A DNA stretch of 64,000 bases from Torymus aiolomorphi (GCA_036365515.1 CM070874.1:99058442-99122441); one strand, 5' to 3'; shown: positions 22,032 through 35,037, counted from the stretch's first letter. A program made the numbers and translations. Notes: generated from the letters alone by a model not told the origin.

Positions 22032-22379
22032 TAACAAAATTTACAATTTTTACAACAATTTATTATATAATTATAATTAAATTCATTTATGAAGATTAAA
22101 AAGTACTGATTTTTAAATTATGTATAAAATATGAATAAAGTAATATGAATTATTTTTTTTTTTTAATTATGTGTGAAAATAAATAAAATAATTGATTGTA
22201 ATATTATCGTCAAAACTTTTTAAAATTCCTAAATAACCTTTACTTCAAATTATATTTTCTTTGTGAAATTTCACACATAGGGTACTTGTCCCTAGTAGTG
22301 TGCCTGTCCGTATTTGTGTGCTCTTTTTGGAATTTCCGATGTAAGAAAAAGGTTCTAACCTTAAAAATAATAAATGGCT
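22032..22379. other. AT-rich 3' flank of transposon copy 1
   Basis: Very AT-rich, with AATAAA-type signals (AAAATATGAATAAAGTAATA, AAAATAAATAAAATAATTGA) that could serve as polyadenylation signals for the transposon gene. No terminal repeat identified. Confidence 0.35.
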
Positions 22380-23523
22380 ATTATGAGAAACAGTAAAAAG
22401 ACGATTTATCTCATAAATTACTCGGTTGGATGTATTATTTGTTAATAATCGTTAGTTAAAAAGTGTCACTAATACGGACTGTCGTCTGCTTTAAGAGCAC
22501 ATTAATACGGTCACTTATTACCCTATATTGCCTATATCCCTCACAAACTTGTCTATAAATTTCATGTTTATACATAAAGCCGTTCCCGAAAAATTATAAT
22601 TTGAAAAGAGGACTAAACAGTTTTAACCTCAAATTATATCTCTGAAATTCATAAACGAATTCTTTTACCATAAGTACTCGTATAATAAATAATATACAAA
22701 CTCTACATCTCTACAAAACACGTATCTTTTGAGTATTATAATTCTCTTTCGAATGCTACCCATCCGATTCAGATACATAGAGCCGTTCTCGAGAAATTAC
22801 GATTCGAAAAAAAGGCTAAAAAAATTTTAACCTCAAATATCTTTGAAAATTATGGACCAATCATTTTGCCCAAAGAACTCGGCCAAGAGCTATCGATAAT
22901 CTACCTCTACAAGGAATTTTGAAGCGATTAAGACAATTTAACTCCCGTAATCGTTGGACGTACAAAACTCATTTTTTCATTTTTCAATTTTTACATTTTT
23001 CTTAATAACAAAAGAACCGTGATAGCTAGAAATTTTTCTTCGTAGAAAATATAGGTATTTTAATTCTTTTTCGAATGCTACCCATCCGATTCAGATACAT
23101 GGTGCCGTTCTCGAGAAATTACAATTTGAAAAAAAGGTTAAAAAAAATTCTAACCTCAAATATCTCTGAAATTTATGGACTAATCATTTTGCCCAAAGAA
23201 CTCGACCGAGTACTATCTAAAATCTACCTCTACGAAGAATTTTGAAGCGATTAAATCAATAAATTTTGAGAAAATCGAAAATTTGAAATAAAACAAAAAC
23301 GCATTGACCCAATCAAAAAACGGATTTTTGACTCGCAATCACAAAAAAAAAACAAAAAAATGAGACCTGTCCGGTTAAAATCGACCTAGTAGAAGCTGAG
23401 ATCAAAAAAATTTTTCAAAAACCATGTACTTTGATTCCTAACACCTCGGAAAACAATTATAACATGTTTTTACAACAACCCAAAAAATTACTATCACAAA
23501 GCTTCCTCTAAGAGGAAGCAAAA
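22380..23523 (+). repeat. Hairpin-ended repeat, copy B
   Basis: Two to three imperfect ~300-bp internal units, each with AACCTCAAATATCTCTGAAA, TTTTGCCCAAAGAACTCG and TTTGAAGCGATTAA (near 22840-22930 and 23155-23260), then GGTTAAAATCGACCTAGTAG, ATTACTATCACAAAG and the terminal inverted repeat GCTTCCTCTAAGAGGAAGC at 23501-23519. The microsatellite of the other copies is missing here. Confidence 0.65.
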
Positions 23524-23814
23524 TCTGCACATTTGATTCTCTTCCTTGAGTAATATTCAGACATCGTCGTTGAGTTGATAAGGTGAAAATATATAATAAT
23601 TTTCAAAAATATGATAGTTTTAAAAAAATACTAGAGATTAATATATAGCAGAAACCGAACTTTTCTTGGTACATGAAAGGTCTAACAATAGCCATCTAGC
23701 GGACAAATCTATAAGTACATAAACGCATACAAGTAGGCTCGTGTACATATATGTATTACTTACGTACGCACACAGATAAAAACCTTTATATTGACTGTTA
23801 TATCATTGACTATA
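23524..23814. other. Spacer, nothing recognised
   Basis: AT-rich sequence with no convincing frame or repeat. Confidence 0.3.
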
Positions 23815-24865
23815 TCGATAGTCTGGACGAATAAGGCGCTACCTCAAATTGTCATTCAATAAGACGCTACCTCGTTTTGACTTTCAAAGAGCGCCCCGTC
23901 GATTTTTTGTTCAAAAAGGCACTATGTCGGTAACTGTTCATTTCTATGGGAAATTAAGTTGGCAACATCGCTGACTGAGTCGAAATAAAATAAACTTAAA
24001 TAAAAACAATTGCCTACAATATTTTTCATCAACAATGAATAGTTTATTTACTTACTCGAATATTCAGTAATTATTTATTGATTTATTACACATTCATCTT
24101 TAAATAATTATCTCAATTTTTATAAATTATTATGATTAATATTTTAATAAATATTATAACTTTTCAATATAATATTTCATTTTTGTGACATTATTCCAAT
24201 ATCAATTACTTGTAAACAGTCAGCAAATATTTGAAATAAATCCTCGAAATTATTACGAGATTCGATCTGTAAAAAATATTTATGTGGTATGAATAAAAAT
24301 TTTTTATATATTTCAACAATTTGTTTCTTGTTCAACAGTTTCGTCACCTACTGAATCACATGAAAAACTATCCAGGCAATATTGTACAGGATAATTATAT
24401 ATAATTAGTGTATTATTAAATATGTTTTGAATTTGGTTAAAAATGTTTGTTGAATGTTTACAAGTAATTGATGTTGGAATAATGTGATAAAAACGAAATA
24501 TTGTATTAAAAAGTTATAATATTTATTAAAATATTAATCATAATAATTTATAAAAATTGAGATAATTATATAAAGATGAATGTATAATAAATCAATAAGT
24601 AATTACTGAATATTCGAATAAATAAATAAACTATTCATTATTGATGAGAAATATTGTAGGTAAATGTTTTTATTTAAGTTTATTTTATTTTGACTCAGTC
24701 AGCGACGATGTCAACTTAATTTCCGATAGAAATGAACAGCTGCCGACATAGTGCTTTTTTGAATCCAAAAACGACGTAGCGCCGTTTTGAACCAAAAATC
24801 GACGTATAGGCATACGCGGACCACTTGATTTGAGATGGATTCGGTCTTAATAAAATGATCTAGAC
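23815..24865. mobile_element. 1-kb foldback element with ~380-bp arms
   Basis: GGCACTATGTCGGTAACTGT, CATTTCTATGGGAAATTAAG, GACTGAGTCGAAATAAAATA and the following AT-rich sequence (to about 24225) return as reverse complements at about 24455-24790. The outer parts contain repeated GACGCTACCTCG-type blocks. Arms have diverged by scattered substitutions. No coding. Confidence 0.75.
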
Positions 24866-25800
24866 AGTAACAAATTGACATTGCATAATCATCAACTATA
24901 ATATGATATGTTGAGAACTGTAATTTCGGTCACAGACATATCTTAGTTAAAGGAAGGTTTATTGTACTCTTTTAGATGCAGATGAATATGCCCCTTACGC
25001 CTATATTTGTAATGTACAATAGCTACTAAATAAAGTATTAGAATGTCTTATAAATATTTAATTATTATCTTGACTTATTTTTGTTTGAATTATGTTGTTA
25101 AAAATTTCCTATTTCTATTCAAACTTCTTACTGTTTATATTTATAATCGAATAGAAATGATTAAAAATCTCGAAAAAAAAATCGTTTCAAGTTTCACTTC
25201 TGTGTATACTTCATCTTTTGTGTATTGTTTAAATGAGCAAAGAGCATTCTGACTAAAGAACAAACTTGCATTAAACCCAACATATCCCAATTCTTTGGAG
25301 ATTGCTGACGACGAAAATTTGAGGTAGTTCCTCAATATTCGTGAAAATGGGACTAATACACCGAAAAATTTTAATACAATCTTTAATAAATAAAGAATTT
25401 TTTACAAGTTTTTTGAATGTAGGTTTCCGACCTAATTTTGAAGAAAAAAATTATTGAAAGTGGTTACTTTTACATTGAAAGTAAATGAGCGCCATATAAC
25501 CTATAACATGAAATAATGGTATTACGTCACAAAAAAACGGGATTTCAAAAAGAAAAATATACCTTAAGAAAGATGAAATTCGGCTCTTTCTTTTATGTTT
25601 ATCAAATATGTGTCAAGCCGACGTTTTTAAAAAGATATGAATGATTATAAACTCAAATAGCAGACGACATGTATGAGAGCGAGATATATATGCTCTCGTT
25701 GAGCGCATAAACTATAACGCGTTAGAGAACCACCTTAATTGTGTCGAGTAACATTCGAAGTATATTAAGTGCGATTCTATGGAAGGGATTCTATCCACCT
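24866..25800. other. Non-coding, nothing recognised
   Basis: Short AT-rich frames only. The frame at 25141-25335 on the minus strand matches no family known to me. Confidence 0.3.
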
Positions 25801-26330
25801 TAGATGTATACAGTATACAGATCTTCGAATACCATGCAGTTATTAAATTCGAGCCCGAAATTCCGCCGAAACCACAGCGCGGCACTGTTCCTTTACAATC
25901 TTATTATTATACCTACTACACCATCAAACACGGATTTAAAATATAAATTCAATTCCAAGCATTCTCAAAAACTTCATATATCAGTCGCACTTAACTTCCC
26001 TCGTATTGGATATATTTTATTTCGCGTCCGCGCACTCTTACACGTCAAAAACTGTTACTCGCGTGTTTTAATAAGACATGGCGTCGGCAACGGCTCATGC
26101 GTCAAGTCGGGCTATGGAGCGCCGTAAAAGAGTTACTTAGCTAACGGTAACTGCGACATCGCGTTTCATTGCCAGCGTCCACACGCTGCGAGCGAATAAC
26201 TATCGTGGGAACTTTATGGAGGGTGTATAGTATCGCGCCTTCACCGAATGACCTGCATTTCAGTCTCGGCTGACTTTTTCATGCGAAGGGCGGACAGGAT
26301 GAAACCACCTGCTGGTATTACTCTCCAGCA
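25801..26330. other. Moderately GC-rich block of unknown role
   Basis: Base composition is higher in GC than the surroundings (GCGTCGGCAACGGCTCATGC and similar). The 107-residue plus-strand frame at 25804-26127 has no recognisable motif. It might be regulatory or UTR sequence of an unseen host gene. Confidence 0.3.
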
Positions 26331-27939
26331 TTATAATTGACCTGTTCTGGACATATATAAGAGGAAATTGAGTCGTGGCGAATAGCAATACGTAAGTACA
26401 GAGATCTTGAACCTTTATGTTTGAAGGATGCATTATAAAGGAAATCGAAAAACAAACAATTTGAAGACATAGTAAAAGTTTGATATAATTTGCTAAATCC
26501 AGTTGATTTTTTAAGTTAAAACGATGGATACAAAGATAGATAGATAGAGTGTTCGAAATAATTAATCTACACAAAAACTATTAATGTAAAAATTTCTTAA
26601 AATTCCATTTTACCAGTAAATCTTTGATAATTATCAAGTAAGAGCTAGGAGTGCTACGAGAATTACAAGGATAATGATGATAGTGTGCAAAACGACGGAA
26701 TGATAACAGATGAACTTTTGAAAATTAATATCTGTGCAATTACTTACAATGAAAAATAAAAACTGTAGAATTATTAAATATTGGCCATTTTCTGATAAAT
26801 TGGAAATTACTAATTCATAATAATAATGGCAATTAATGGAATCTTTTTCAGTGAATAAATGTAGTAAAGTTAACTTTCGGAAACGAAATATTCAATAATT
26901 TGCACGAAATAAACGACTATAATCGTCAAAATAAATATCATTAATATCATAACTAAACAAGATGTTTAAAAACTAATTAACATTTTCTACACAAAAACTT
27001 GGCAATTTGAATCTAGTAGCATTTTTTTTATATTGAAAACAATACTTAATTTTTCGACCACAGTGTTGGAAATGTAAAAATATGAGTCAGGAACATAGAC
27101 ACAATCTAGACACGTGATATGGTTTCTAAAATACTAGTATTAACTTCTAAAATGAGTAGCTATAGTAGTAAATAGTTTTGTGTCTAAAAGTGAACAAAAG
27201 ATAAGTGTTAATATTTATAAATTAATAAGAATTAATTAAAAAATTAAATATTCCACTATAGAAATCACTTCATATGAGACACGGAAAATAATATTATAAA
27301 TTACCAGCATAATGAATTTACACGACTAGAAAAATACAAAAATTTAATAAGTAGTGTTTTAATACAGCTTTGTGTTTCCCAGTTTTGAAGCTTAAAATCG
27401 ATTTTATAACCTGCATTGGGAAAATGTTGACTAAGGACTGAACATGCAACTCTATATGAAGCTCATGTTTTACATCACCGAATATCCTCCACGTTCCTCT
27501 AAAATGTTTTCGTTTACGTCGGCTAGTGTTTTGCTAGAGGAAGTCTCTAAAACTTATCTGGTATAGATCCAATAGTACGTATGCGTCTCTACAAGTTTCA
27601 GTTAAGAAAGTGTACCTGACACGAATTGAAATCGCCTATAGAATTCAAAAGAAGTAACAAATTCAAGATATTTAAAAGTTTCAACCAAACCCCTTTTTAG
27701 AATAATGTAACAAATCTTCCTCTATGAGAAAGCAATAAAACATTTTTCATCCAAATATGTAATTTAATTTAAACGCAAAACACCTATTAATGAAATTTAT
27801 TCTTTTTGAAAAGATTTTATTTGTACATTAAATTTGTATTTATAAATTGTTATTTTTTTCTAAAATACTTTCGAAGATGTAAATGTAAAAAAAAATTGCT
27901 TTATATCACTCAAACTCAAAATCTTAACTTCAATATGAT
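26331..27939. other. AT-rich non-coding stretch
   Basis: No element ends, tandem repeats or convincing frames seen. Confidence 0.3.
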
Positions 27940-28469
27940 TGAGTGCGTTCACAGTGACGAAAATACCGTGGTTAGTCCAGCGATACTAACGAAAATATAA
28001 AATACAATGAAAAGATGATTGAAATGTTACCCATGTACTATCCCTTTGGGCTAGTCTCGGCCGACACCAGCGTGGGTCTGGGGTTAGTCTCGATCGAGCC
28101 TTGAAGTATAACTCTGGTCTCGGACTGACCCTCGAGCTGGACTTTGGCAAGTAATATTAATTTTTTACAAAGATACCAGTATAAAACATTGATATAGGTG
28201 ATTTACATAATGTTCTTTCGGGCGCTATGTGCGTACTTATTATCACCTATATGAGGAATTAAAAAAAAAAACATTTCAAATGGTTGTGACTTTTTACGTG
28301 AGCTATCATTTTTAATAAATTCGTTTATGAATAAAATATATTAATTTAAGACTCATAAGAGCCAGGGATAGTGCATGGATAACATGTCAATCATCTTTTC
28401 ATTGTATTTCATATTTTTGTTAGTATCGCTGGACTAACCACGGTATTTTCGTCACTGTGAACGCACTCA
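27940..28469. mobile_element. 530-bp element with ~105-bp TIRs
   Basis: TGAGTGCGTTCACAGTGACG begins the left arm, which runs through TACCGTGGTTAGTCCAGCGA to about 28048. The right arm (28372-28469) is its reverse complement ending CGCACTCA. The unique centre has a GTCTCGG-rich stretch. Probably a non-autonomous DNA transposon; no clear target duplication. Confidence 0.75.
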
Positions 28470-28493
28470 TTATTTGGCTCTCGTGTTATAAAA

Positions 28494-28556
28494 TATGGTT
28501 CGAAACTGGTGCGTAAGAAGATAATTACCTTTCGCACCCGTGTCGAAATGTACTAT
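28494..28556. repeat. Short hairpin element, small member
   Basis: AATATGGTTCGAAACTGGTG and CACCCGTGTCGAAATGTACT form a ~60-bp hairpin whose right end resembles that of the element at 7412. Confidence 0.5.
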
Positions 28557-28787
28557 TTAAGTATTTTTTCACGTTTCGAATTTCTACTCTTTTATACATT
28601 TTATTAGTTTTATTAATATTTATTTTTAATAAATATGTATACCATGGCTCGATTTCGTCGTGCAGGCTCTGATTCAACTCTGTAGATCTTGGCTTATTTG
28701 ATTATTCTTTATCGTTCAGAATAAAGAGCTAAATTAAGCTAAAATATATAAAACTGTATCTAATTTATTTTACTCTAGATTTAAATA

Positions 28788-29705
28788 GGGGAGAAGCGGC
28801 ATGATTGGCGCACCTAACCTTTTGTCCTTGATTGTTTAAATGAAAAAATAGTTAAAATATAAAATAAACTATACGTATAGATAGCCAAACATCTATTGTA
28901 TCAAACTAAAAACTTTTTTACAGCATAGCATTTACAATTTATTGAATATAAACGATTTATTAAAAAAAAATTTGCGTCATTCAACCCGCCGCTTGCGGAT
29001 TGATTGGCGTACACGTATATAACTTTAGATCTCTTGCGAAAACCAATGTGCTGCACTTGCCCAAATAGACTTTCCATCTTTAACACCATTTATAGCACTT
29101 TCCAACTTATCTTTGTCCCACTGGTTGTATTTTTTTGCAATCTTGACCATCTAAATAATCATACTCTCAAAATATTTTCTCAAGGACGATATTACTTTAT
29201 ACACACTTTCTGTGCGAGTAAAAATATGCAATAATGCACTTAATGCATAAACATTATAACAAGATAACAAGAAAATATAAGAATGCCCTCTTTTTGATAA
29301 ATAAAAGCTAGGCGGTGTATTTTCATGCCTGCGCCAATCAAGCCGCTTCGGACTTTTTTATTATTTCAACTTCTTTCCTATTTATAAATAAATAAATGTA
29401 ATAATCGAGTTTTATTGTATGAAAGTAAATAAATTAAACTATGTTATGGCGTATTTGTTTTTATTATTATACCATTTCGAAATTGATCAATTTCGAACAT
29501 GATACTAACCACATGAAAAGTGACTCAAAAATACTTTTCTTAATATTTTATCATAATAGGCTCCAATATTAATGGTTTTGTATGTATTTATTAATTTTGT
29601 ATTTTTAATTAAGAAAAACTAGCTTGCATGCCGAAAATCTGAATAATAATTCTAATAATCAGGTGCGCCATCAAAACCACCGTGCCAACCAAGCCGCTTC
29701 TCCCC
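28788..29705. mobile_element. pogo-type MITE, TA target site
   Basis: The left end GGGGAGAAGCGGCATGATTG and right end GCCAACCAAGCCGCTTCTCC are inverted repeats. TA flanks both sides (28786-28787 and 29706-29707), as expected for Tc1/mariner/pogo insertion. Internal copies of the GCCGCTT motif lie at 28990 and 29340. It carries the first part of a pogo transposase on the minus strand. Confidence 0.75.
29041..29149 (-). pseudogene. pogo transposase N-terminal (psq-type HTH) fragment
   Basis: The minus strand from ATG 29149 reads MVKIAKKYNQWDKDKLESAI, then NGVKDGKSIWASAAHWF. This fits the start of the psq/CENP-B-like DNA-binding helix-turn-helix (W..D.L..A...V..GK.S...AA..F). A TAA follows SQEI; a neighbouring frame continues GFRKRSKVIY. 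Only the DNA-binding start is kept; no DDE domain is present. Confidence 0.6.
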
Positions 29706-29707
29706 TA

Positions 29708-30530
29708 ACAAATATAAAATTTACAGAATATTTAGTTTATCTTACGCCCGAATAATGCCTTTAAATTACACTTGGTAGTTATTAGATAATTTCATTTTCC
29801 ATTTATCAAAACTATTTATTCACAATCTTTCATGGTAGCTAATTTTAAAATTATAAAATAAGATTACAATGTACGTTCAAAAAATAAAGTAATGATTATG
29901 TGATGATCAGATAATCGGAATAGTCGAATGCTTTGCCACGATCTAAAGACGGAGCTGCTATATAGCTCAGACCAGCAAGAAATGTGGAAATTATTTCTTA
30001 AATTTAGACATAGCATACCCAATGCAATTAAAATGAACTATTATATTAGGTGTTATAAGTTTTTTAATTAATATTTATTGCTATATAAAATCGGGTTTGA
30101 TATACAGAATATATTACAAAAGTACAAAAATAAATATTAAAATACCTAGATACTGTCAGCAGTACAGTATCACCAGTTCTGTAAAACTGGTGATCAAATG
30201 GGTATAATAACTTCGTCTTGCTAGGCTAATATAAAAAGAGATCTCTGATTTAAAAAATCACTAATTTTAAATATTATATCTGATACCTTCACGATATCAA
30301 TAATAATTGATTGTGGTAACTATTTTTATTAGTTTATCTTACTATTGAAAGATTTTTAACCAATTAGTTGGTAACAGTAACCAACCATTTTTTTCTGTGT
30401 TTGAAGTATCAACCTATGAGGATAAACTGAGCTTTATATTTGATCCTATATTTTGTGTTAAGCATTCTGAGGTACTTACCATACATAAATAATTAAATAT
30501 TAGAAATAATTAAGTTCTGTTATAGGGGAC
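29708..30530. other. AT-rich non-coding stretch
   Basis: One small hairpin, ATCACCAGTTCTGTAAAACTGGTGAT-type, at about 30168-30194. Nothing else seen. Confidence 0.3.
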
Positions 30531-30958
30531 GATACGTCGTATCCCATTTCACCATTATCCTGACGTCTTTACGCAAGCTAGCAAAACACTGCAGCAATTC
30601 GTTCAACAATTACCCAGCGGGAGTATATGGGAATATGGGATTGTGCGGATCACTAAATTTCTAACCCTTATTTGCACCATTCGATTGTAACGTGGACTCA
30701 CTAGCACATCTGTATATCACGTTTCAGGCAATCATCAGCTATCATGTAAATTTGCGCTTTGCTGTGCCGTCAGTAGTCACTGTTGGGCGTTCACGCGGAC
30801 GAGTGATTACAACTCTAAAATTTACAGTCCAAATATCGTTTGCTTTACGCAAGCATTTGATATATTATACGTTTGATAGGTCGTATTACATACGGTATTT
30901 GCGCGAAGATATTGCATTTTTTAATATTCCGGCTGCATATTGAATAAGAGAGAACCTG
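30531..30958. other. Mixed-composition stretch, no recognised gene
   Basis: A plus-strand frame at 30692-30943 (83 residues) has no family signature or splice context. Treated as non-coding. Confidence 0.25.
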
Positions 30959-31056
30959 CCCTGGTAGAAAATTAACCATAAGTTGGCCAGAATATGCTTA
31001 ACCAGCATATGGCTTAGCCATATTCTGGCCAACTTATGATTAATTTTCTACCAGGG
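30959..31056. repeat. 98-bp near-perfect hairpin
   Basis: CCCTGGTAGAAAATTAACCA and CATAAGTTGGCCAGAATATG at the left pair with CATATTCTGGCCAACTTATG and ATTTTCTACCAGGG at the right, leaving a ~20-base centre around CAGCATATGGC. No relative elsewhere in the window was noticed. Confidence 0.8.
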
Positions 31057-31566
31057 TGTATTCAATTACAAATTTCATTTGATCTGGCTAAACGTGTTAC
31101 AACGCACTCTGTTTTTCAAGTATAACTCTGATTTGATTTTCATGTTTTATCTGTATAAAACTGCATGAAATTTTTCTAATATTTTTTCCAAGACGATGTC
31201 TTTAAGACTTTGTGGTTTGATAAAAATGACTTCAAAGTTTGATGTATATTCTATGCCATGTAACTTCTACTTTTATTATTTTTCATTTTAATATTATATA
31301 AATATTATACGTTTTGAAGAAGATTATGATTAATGACAGCTATATTAATTAGATATCGCGATTGAAGATAACGGTCTTGTTGTGCACAGGTAAAAGAACA
31401 ACAGATTTTTTAAAAAATGTATTTAAATTGCGAGTCTTATAATCTTCATTAGGATTAATAATTAAAATATAAATTTCTTCAAATTTTTAAGTGCTCTATG
31501 ACTACTAACTTCAACCATGATATATCTAATGTATTTTCTTATGATCTACATCAGGTAAAAGTAATA
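31057..31566. other. AT-rich non-coding stretch
   Basis: Nothing recognised. Confidence 0.3.
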
Positions 31567-31589
31567 CACACACACACACACGCACACGC

Positions 31590-31627
<38 letters not shown>
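31567..31627. repeat. (CA)n microsatellite
   Basis: About 30 CA dinucleotides with a few CG interruptions, followed by a short ATACTTATACAT duplication. Confidence 0.95.
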
Positions 31628-31629
<2 letters not shown>

Positions 31630-31899
31630 TACTTATACATACTATACTTATACATTTACTTATGATTTTTTATTCTCATGAAAGTAAATAACCTGTGATA
31701 AATATATTGCCGCTCAATTGACTAAATGAATTAAAATAATTTTTATTAAATATCGGAATATTTTCAATGCTTAAAATTGAGAAAAACTCGTAAAAGTTTC
31801 AACTGAATTGAAAAACATCCATCCTCGCCAATTTTTTTTTATCGGTCTACCAGAAAACGAGAAATTCATTTTAGAAAACGAGTAAAAAAACTCTCGTAG

Positions 31900-31979
31900 C
31901 TCTTTGCTTCACACAATGTCCAACTCCTGCCGCCGCGCCTTCCTCAGTTTTTTTTCAGAGTTCTCTTTGTCTTTCTCTC

Positions 31980-32025
<46 letters not shown>

Positions 32026-32340
32026 CGTCCCGGTTCGATAATTGCAGCGTCACAGTTTGACGAGCGCAACTCGCAAAAAAGTGCGCCCCGCGCGCTTGCG
32101 TGAACCCAGAGGCGGAAAAGGGTAAAAATCGAATTGAGCCGTCGATAGTGTCCAGTGGGGCTAATTTCGCCGTTTGCCTGCGGGCAGTGAGCTTATTTTC
32201 CCTCAAAAGCTGCGCGTGCGCGCAGCGATCGGATTAGCTCGGTCAAGCGGGCTCATTATACGTTGGGAGTCAAAAACGGTGAAGGCTATTTATCCTGAAA
32301 TAAGCAGCTGACATATATATAATAAGCGTTGATATTCGTG
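31900..32340. other. (CT)n tract and GC-rich island
   Basis: A CT microsatellite (about 31968-32020) is followed by GC-rich sequence with CGCGCTTGCGTGAACCCAGA and GCTGCGCGTGCGCGCAGCGA. The composition suggests a promoter or 5' UTR, but no coding frame or TATA box is assigned. The minus-strand frame is mostly translated microsatellite. Confidence 0.35.
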
Positions 32341-33225
32341 TATTGCTGATTGGCATTAACTGAAAATTATGCCCATAGTGGATCATATCTGAGTTGTTGT
32401 GTATTATTTAGGGGGAATGCACTGACATATTAATTATTACATTTTGGTAATATGTTGATTGGATGTGTTTCGAGTTCAAATGAGCTGTTATATATTTTTA
32501 TATAGCTATTACTTGCGTTCTCGAATCATAGTAGGTGATTGTTTAGAAAAGCTCAAACTTTTTAAACAACCAAATTCGAATGAACGTAGTTTATTAAAGG
32601 GGAATTATATCAACGGTATTATACACGACGTTGGGTGGAAAGTAGAATACAAAAATGTATTTGGAAAAATATGGGACTTATTGTTCTTTTCACCTATTTA
32701 GCCATATCTAAAGGGCATTTAACATGAAATAGATATTGAAAAGTCATATATGTTTAGTCTGAAAATGATATCATTGAAGTTACTCTACATACAGGCACAT
32801 ATTTCAAAGGATTAATTAATTTAAGTCAGAGATTTCTTATACTCATCGCGTCATGAAAACAGGACTGTGGCTTATCTTCTATTAAACTCAAGGCTTGCGT
32901 TAATTTGGTTATTAAAGTTACTGCGAATTTGCAAAAGACCATGTAATTTTGATATAATGTTCCAAATAATACCGCGTTAAACTTACATATTAGAATAAAG
33001 CCTCGGGGCCGTATGTAAATGGAAACAAGTACTTTGCTTATAAGGACCGCTTGTAGAGGACAGGAAGTAGATTTCGCTACTGGTGTAAAGTCATTTTCTG
33101 GTACCCAAGAATAAGTCCGAAATTAAAGAATAAATCACTTTTCTAATGAAAATTGCTGTAATTTAATTTTGTCGTGGCTTTGTAAATATATACACTTGGA
33201 AAAATTAAAAAAAAAAGCAAATGAA
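32341..33225. other. Non-coding stretch
   Basis: Frame 32459-32701 has no recognisable motif. Nothing else seen. Confidence 0.3.
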
Positions 33226-33385
33226 ATTTTCCGCGTATCAAAATGTTGATTTAGCTTAAAATTGTAGATATAAAAACATGGATACAAATTTAAGCATTTT
33301 CAAGTCATAAAATAAATCAATCTTTATTCATGTTTTTATCTATAATTTTAAACCTAATCAACATTTTGATACGCGAAAAACGCAA
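33226..33385. repeat. ~160-bp palindrome
   Basis: TTTTCCGCGTATCAAAATGT, ATTTAGCTTAAAATTGTAGA and AAAACATGGATA on the left pair with TTTTTATCTATAATTTTAAA and CAACATTTTGATACGCG on the right. Confidence 0.7.
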
Positions 33386-33654
33386 CTTTAAAGGCGGGTG
33401 GGTATCAAAAAAGCGAACGTTCACTTTGAATTTGCAGCAAAGTATCTAATTTTGAGATCTCGAACTCCGTTATTTCCATGTGACTTTTTCAACTCAGACG
33501 TGTAATTAGAATGTGCGAATCGTCGAATGCTAAGAAAGAATAAATGGAATACGATCGAAATAGTTACGTTCGAATCTTCATTATTTGGTTTGGATGGTAA
33601 AAAAAACGAATATTTTTTATGATGACGTTCATGTAATCGAAAGTGCAAACTATC

Positions 33655-33853
33655 CATTCAAAAGATGTAGAATGTTCAAAACGTCGAAAATTAAAAATTT
33701 GTATTTTTTTAATTGATAGTGCACGATACTCGTTGTTAATAATGAGTTTAACGATATTACTAGCTGATAATTATTTTAATTATGTTAAAAAATACACATT
33801 TTTAATTTTTTACGTTTAGAACATTCTGCATCTTTTAAAACTAGATCTTTTCA
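33655..33853. repeat. Inverted repeat with ~65-bp arms
   Basis: AAAAGATGTAGAATGTTCAA and AAAATTTGTATTTTTTTA pair with TAGAACATTCTGCATCTTTT and neighbouring sequence at the right. Confidence 0.6.
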
Positions 33854-34314
33854 AAATAAGAATCAATAATCAGATGATTCTTAAAATTTTCTCAATATTT
33901 TCATTGAGGGCGATGTAAGTATGCAGATAAGAATTTTTTTTTCTTCAAAATATATCAAGGAGCGCGGGAGCGCTCCGAAGGCAAGTATCTGTCCAATGTA
34001 GAAAGAGCCTGAGGGACGACCGCACTACTTATACTTTGAAATGGGTATGCGAAAAATTCAATGCGCTTTTACGTATATTGCATTAGGTTTTACCATATAA
34101 CATCTCACTCTTAATCGATAGCCATTTCATTGCTTTACTCAAATCAAAAGATTTCATGTCAAAAGGTGTTCTCATATTAAAGATATTAAATAATGACAAA
34201 TTTTATGTCTCGTTTCCGATTTTTCTCAATTCTCCATTTCTCATCGTAAGACTTCCGTTTTATATCTTACGACACTTCCGGTTGTCGTCTATCTTGCGCT
34301 TGTATTATCTACTA

Positions 34315-34546
34315 ATATATACACACACATATGTGATCGACCTAACCTTATATATAACATGTCAGTATATTTATATTTTTTATATACAAATGTTGTTATC
34401 ATAATCGTGAGATAGTTAATAACATATATATATATATATATATACACACACATATGTGATCGACCTAACCTTATATATAACATGTCAGTATATTTATATT
34501 TTTTATATACAAATGTTGTTATCATAATCGTGAGATAGTTAATAAA
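34315..34546. repeat. Tandem duplication, ~124-bp unit
   Basis: TATGTGATCGACCTAACCTT through CATAATCGTGAGATAGTTAA occurs twice with almost no differences, separated by an expanded (TA)n tract near 34423-34442. Confidence 0.9.
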
Positions 34547-35037
34547 CATATTTCAAAGATCTCAAGAAGTTGCTAGATTGTTTAGGTTAAGAACTTATTC
34601 TCAGCAATCTAAGAAGAAGAATTTTTATCTATCTACATCATCGGGGTTTTTTACATTAGATAAGTATTTTAATAAATTTGTTAAGTGACTATAATCATTT
34701 AAAAAAAGTGATACTTTGTGTGATTTTTTTTATTACAGTTACAGATTTTATGACTTTTTGAAGTCATTAAAAAATAATGTAAAGTAAAACCAGGATGCAT
34801 TCTAGTGAAATTTTTTATTATCAACTTAATAATACAAAGCTAATCTATGAATCCAGAATCAATATGAAAAAAAAGCTGGAACACGAGTTCGTGAAATTTA
34901 TTTTATAAAATATAAGAAAGTATAAAATAAGGCAAGTATAAGTTTTTCCTGGAATGTATAAAAATAAAAAGAATTATTTTCATATATGACTTTACAATTA
35001 ATAGTATTGTTAATGAAAAATGTTATACTAATTTTAG
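34547..35037. other. AT-rich sequence sharing a block with the 36.7-kb inverted repeat
   Basis: GAAAGTATAAAATAAGGCAA at about 34914-34933 and the following bases match GAAAGTATAAAATAAGGCAA inside the arms of the element at 36711-38852. This links the gene-fragment region to that repeat family. Confidence 0.5.

Noticed and set aside
30692..30943. 83-residue plus-strand frame as a gene
   Set aside because: No motif, no splice context, and length expected by chance.
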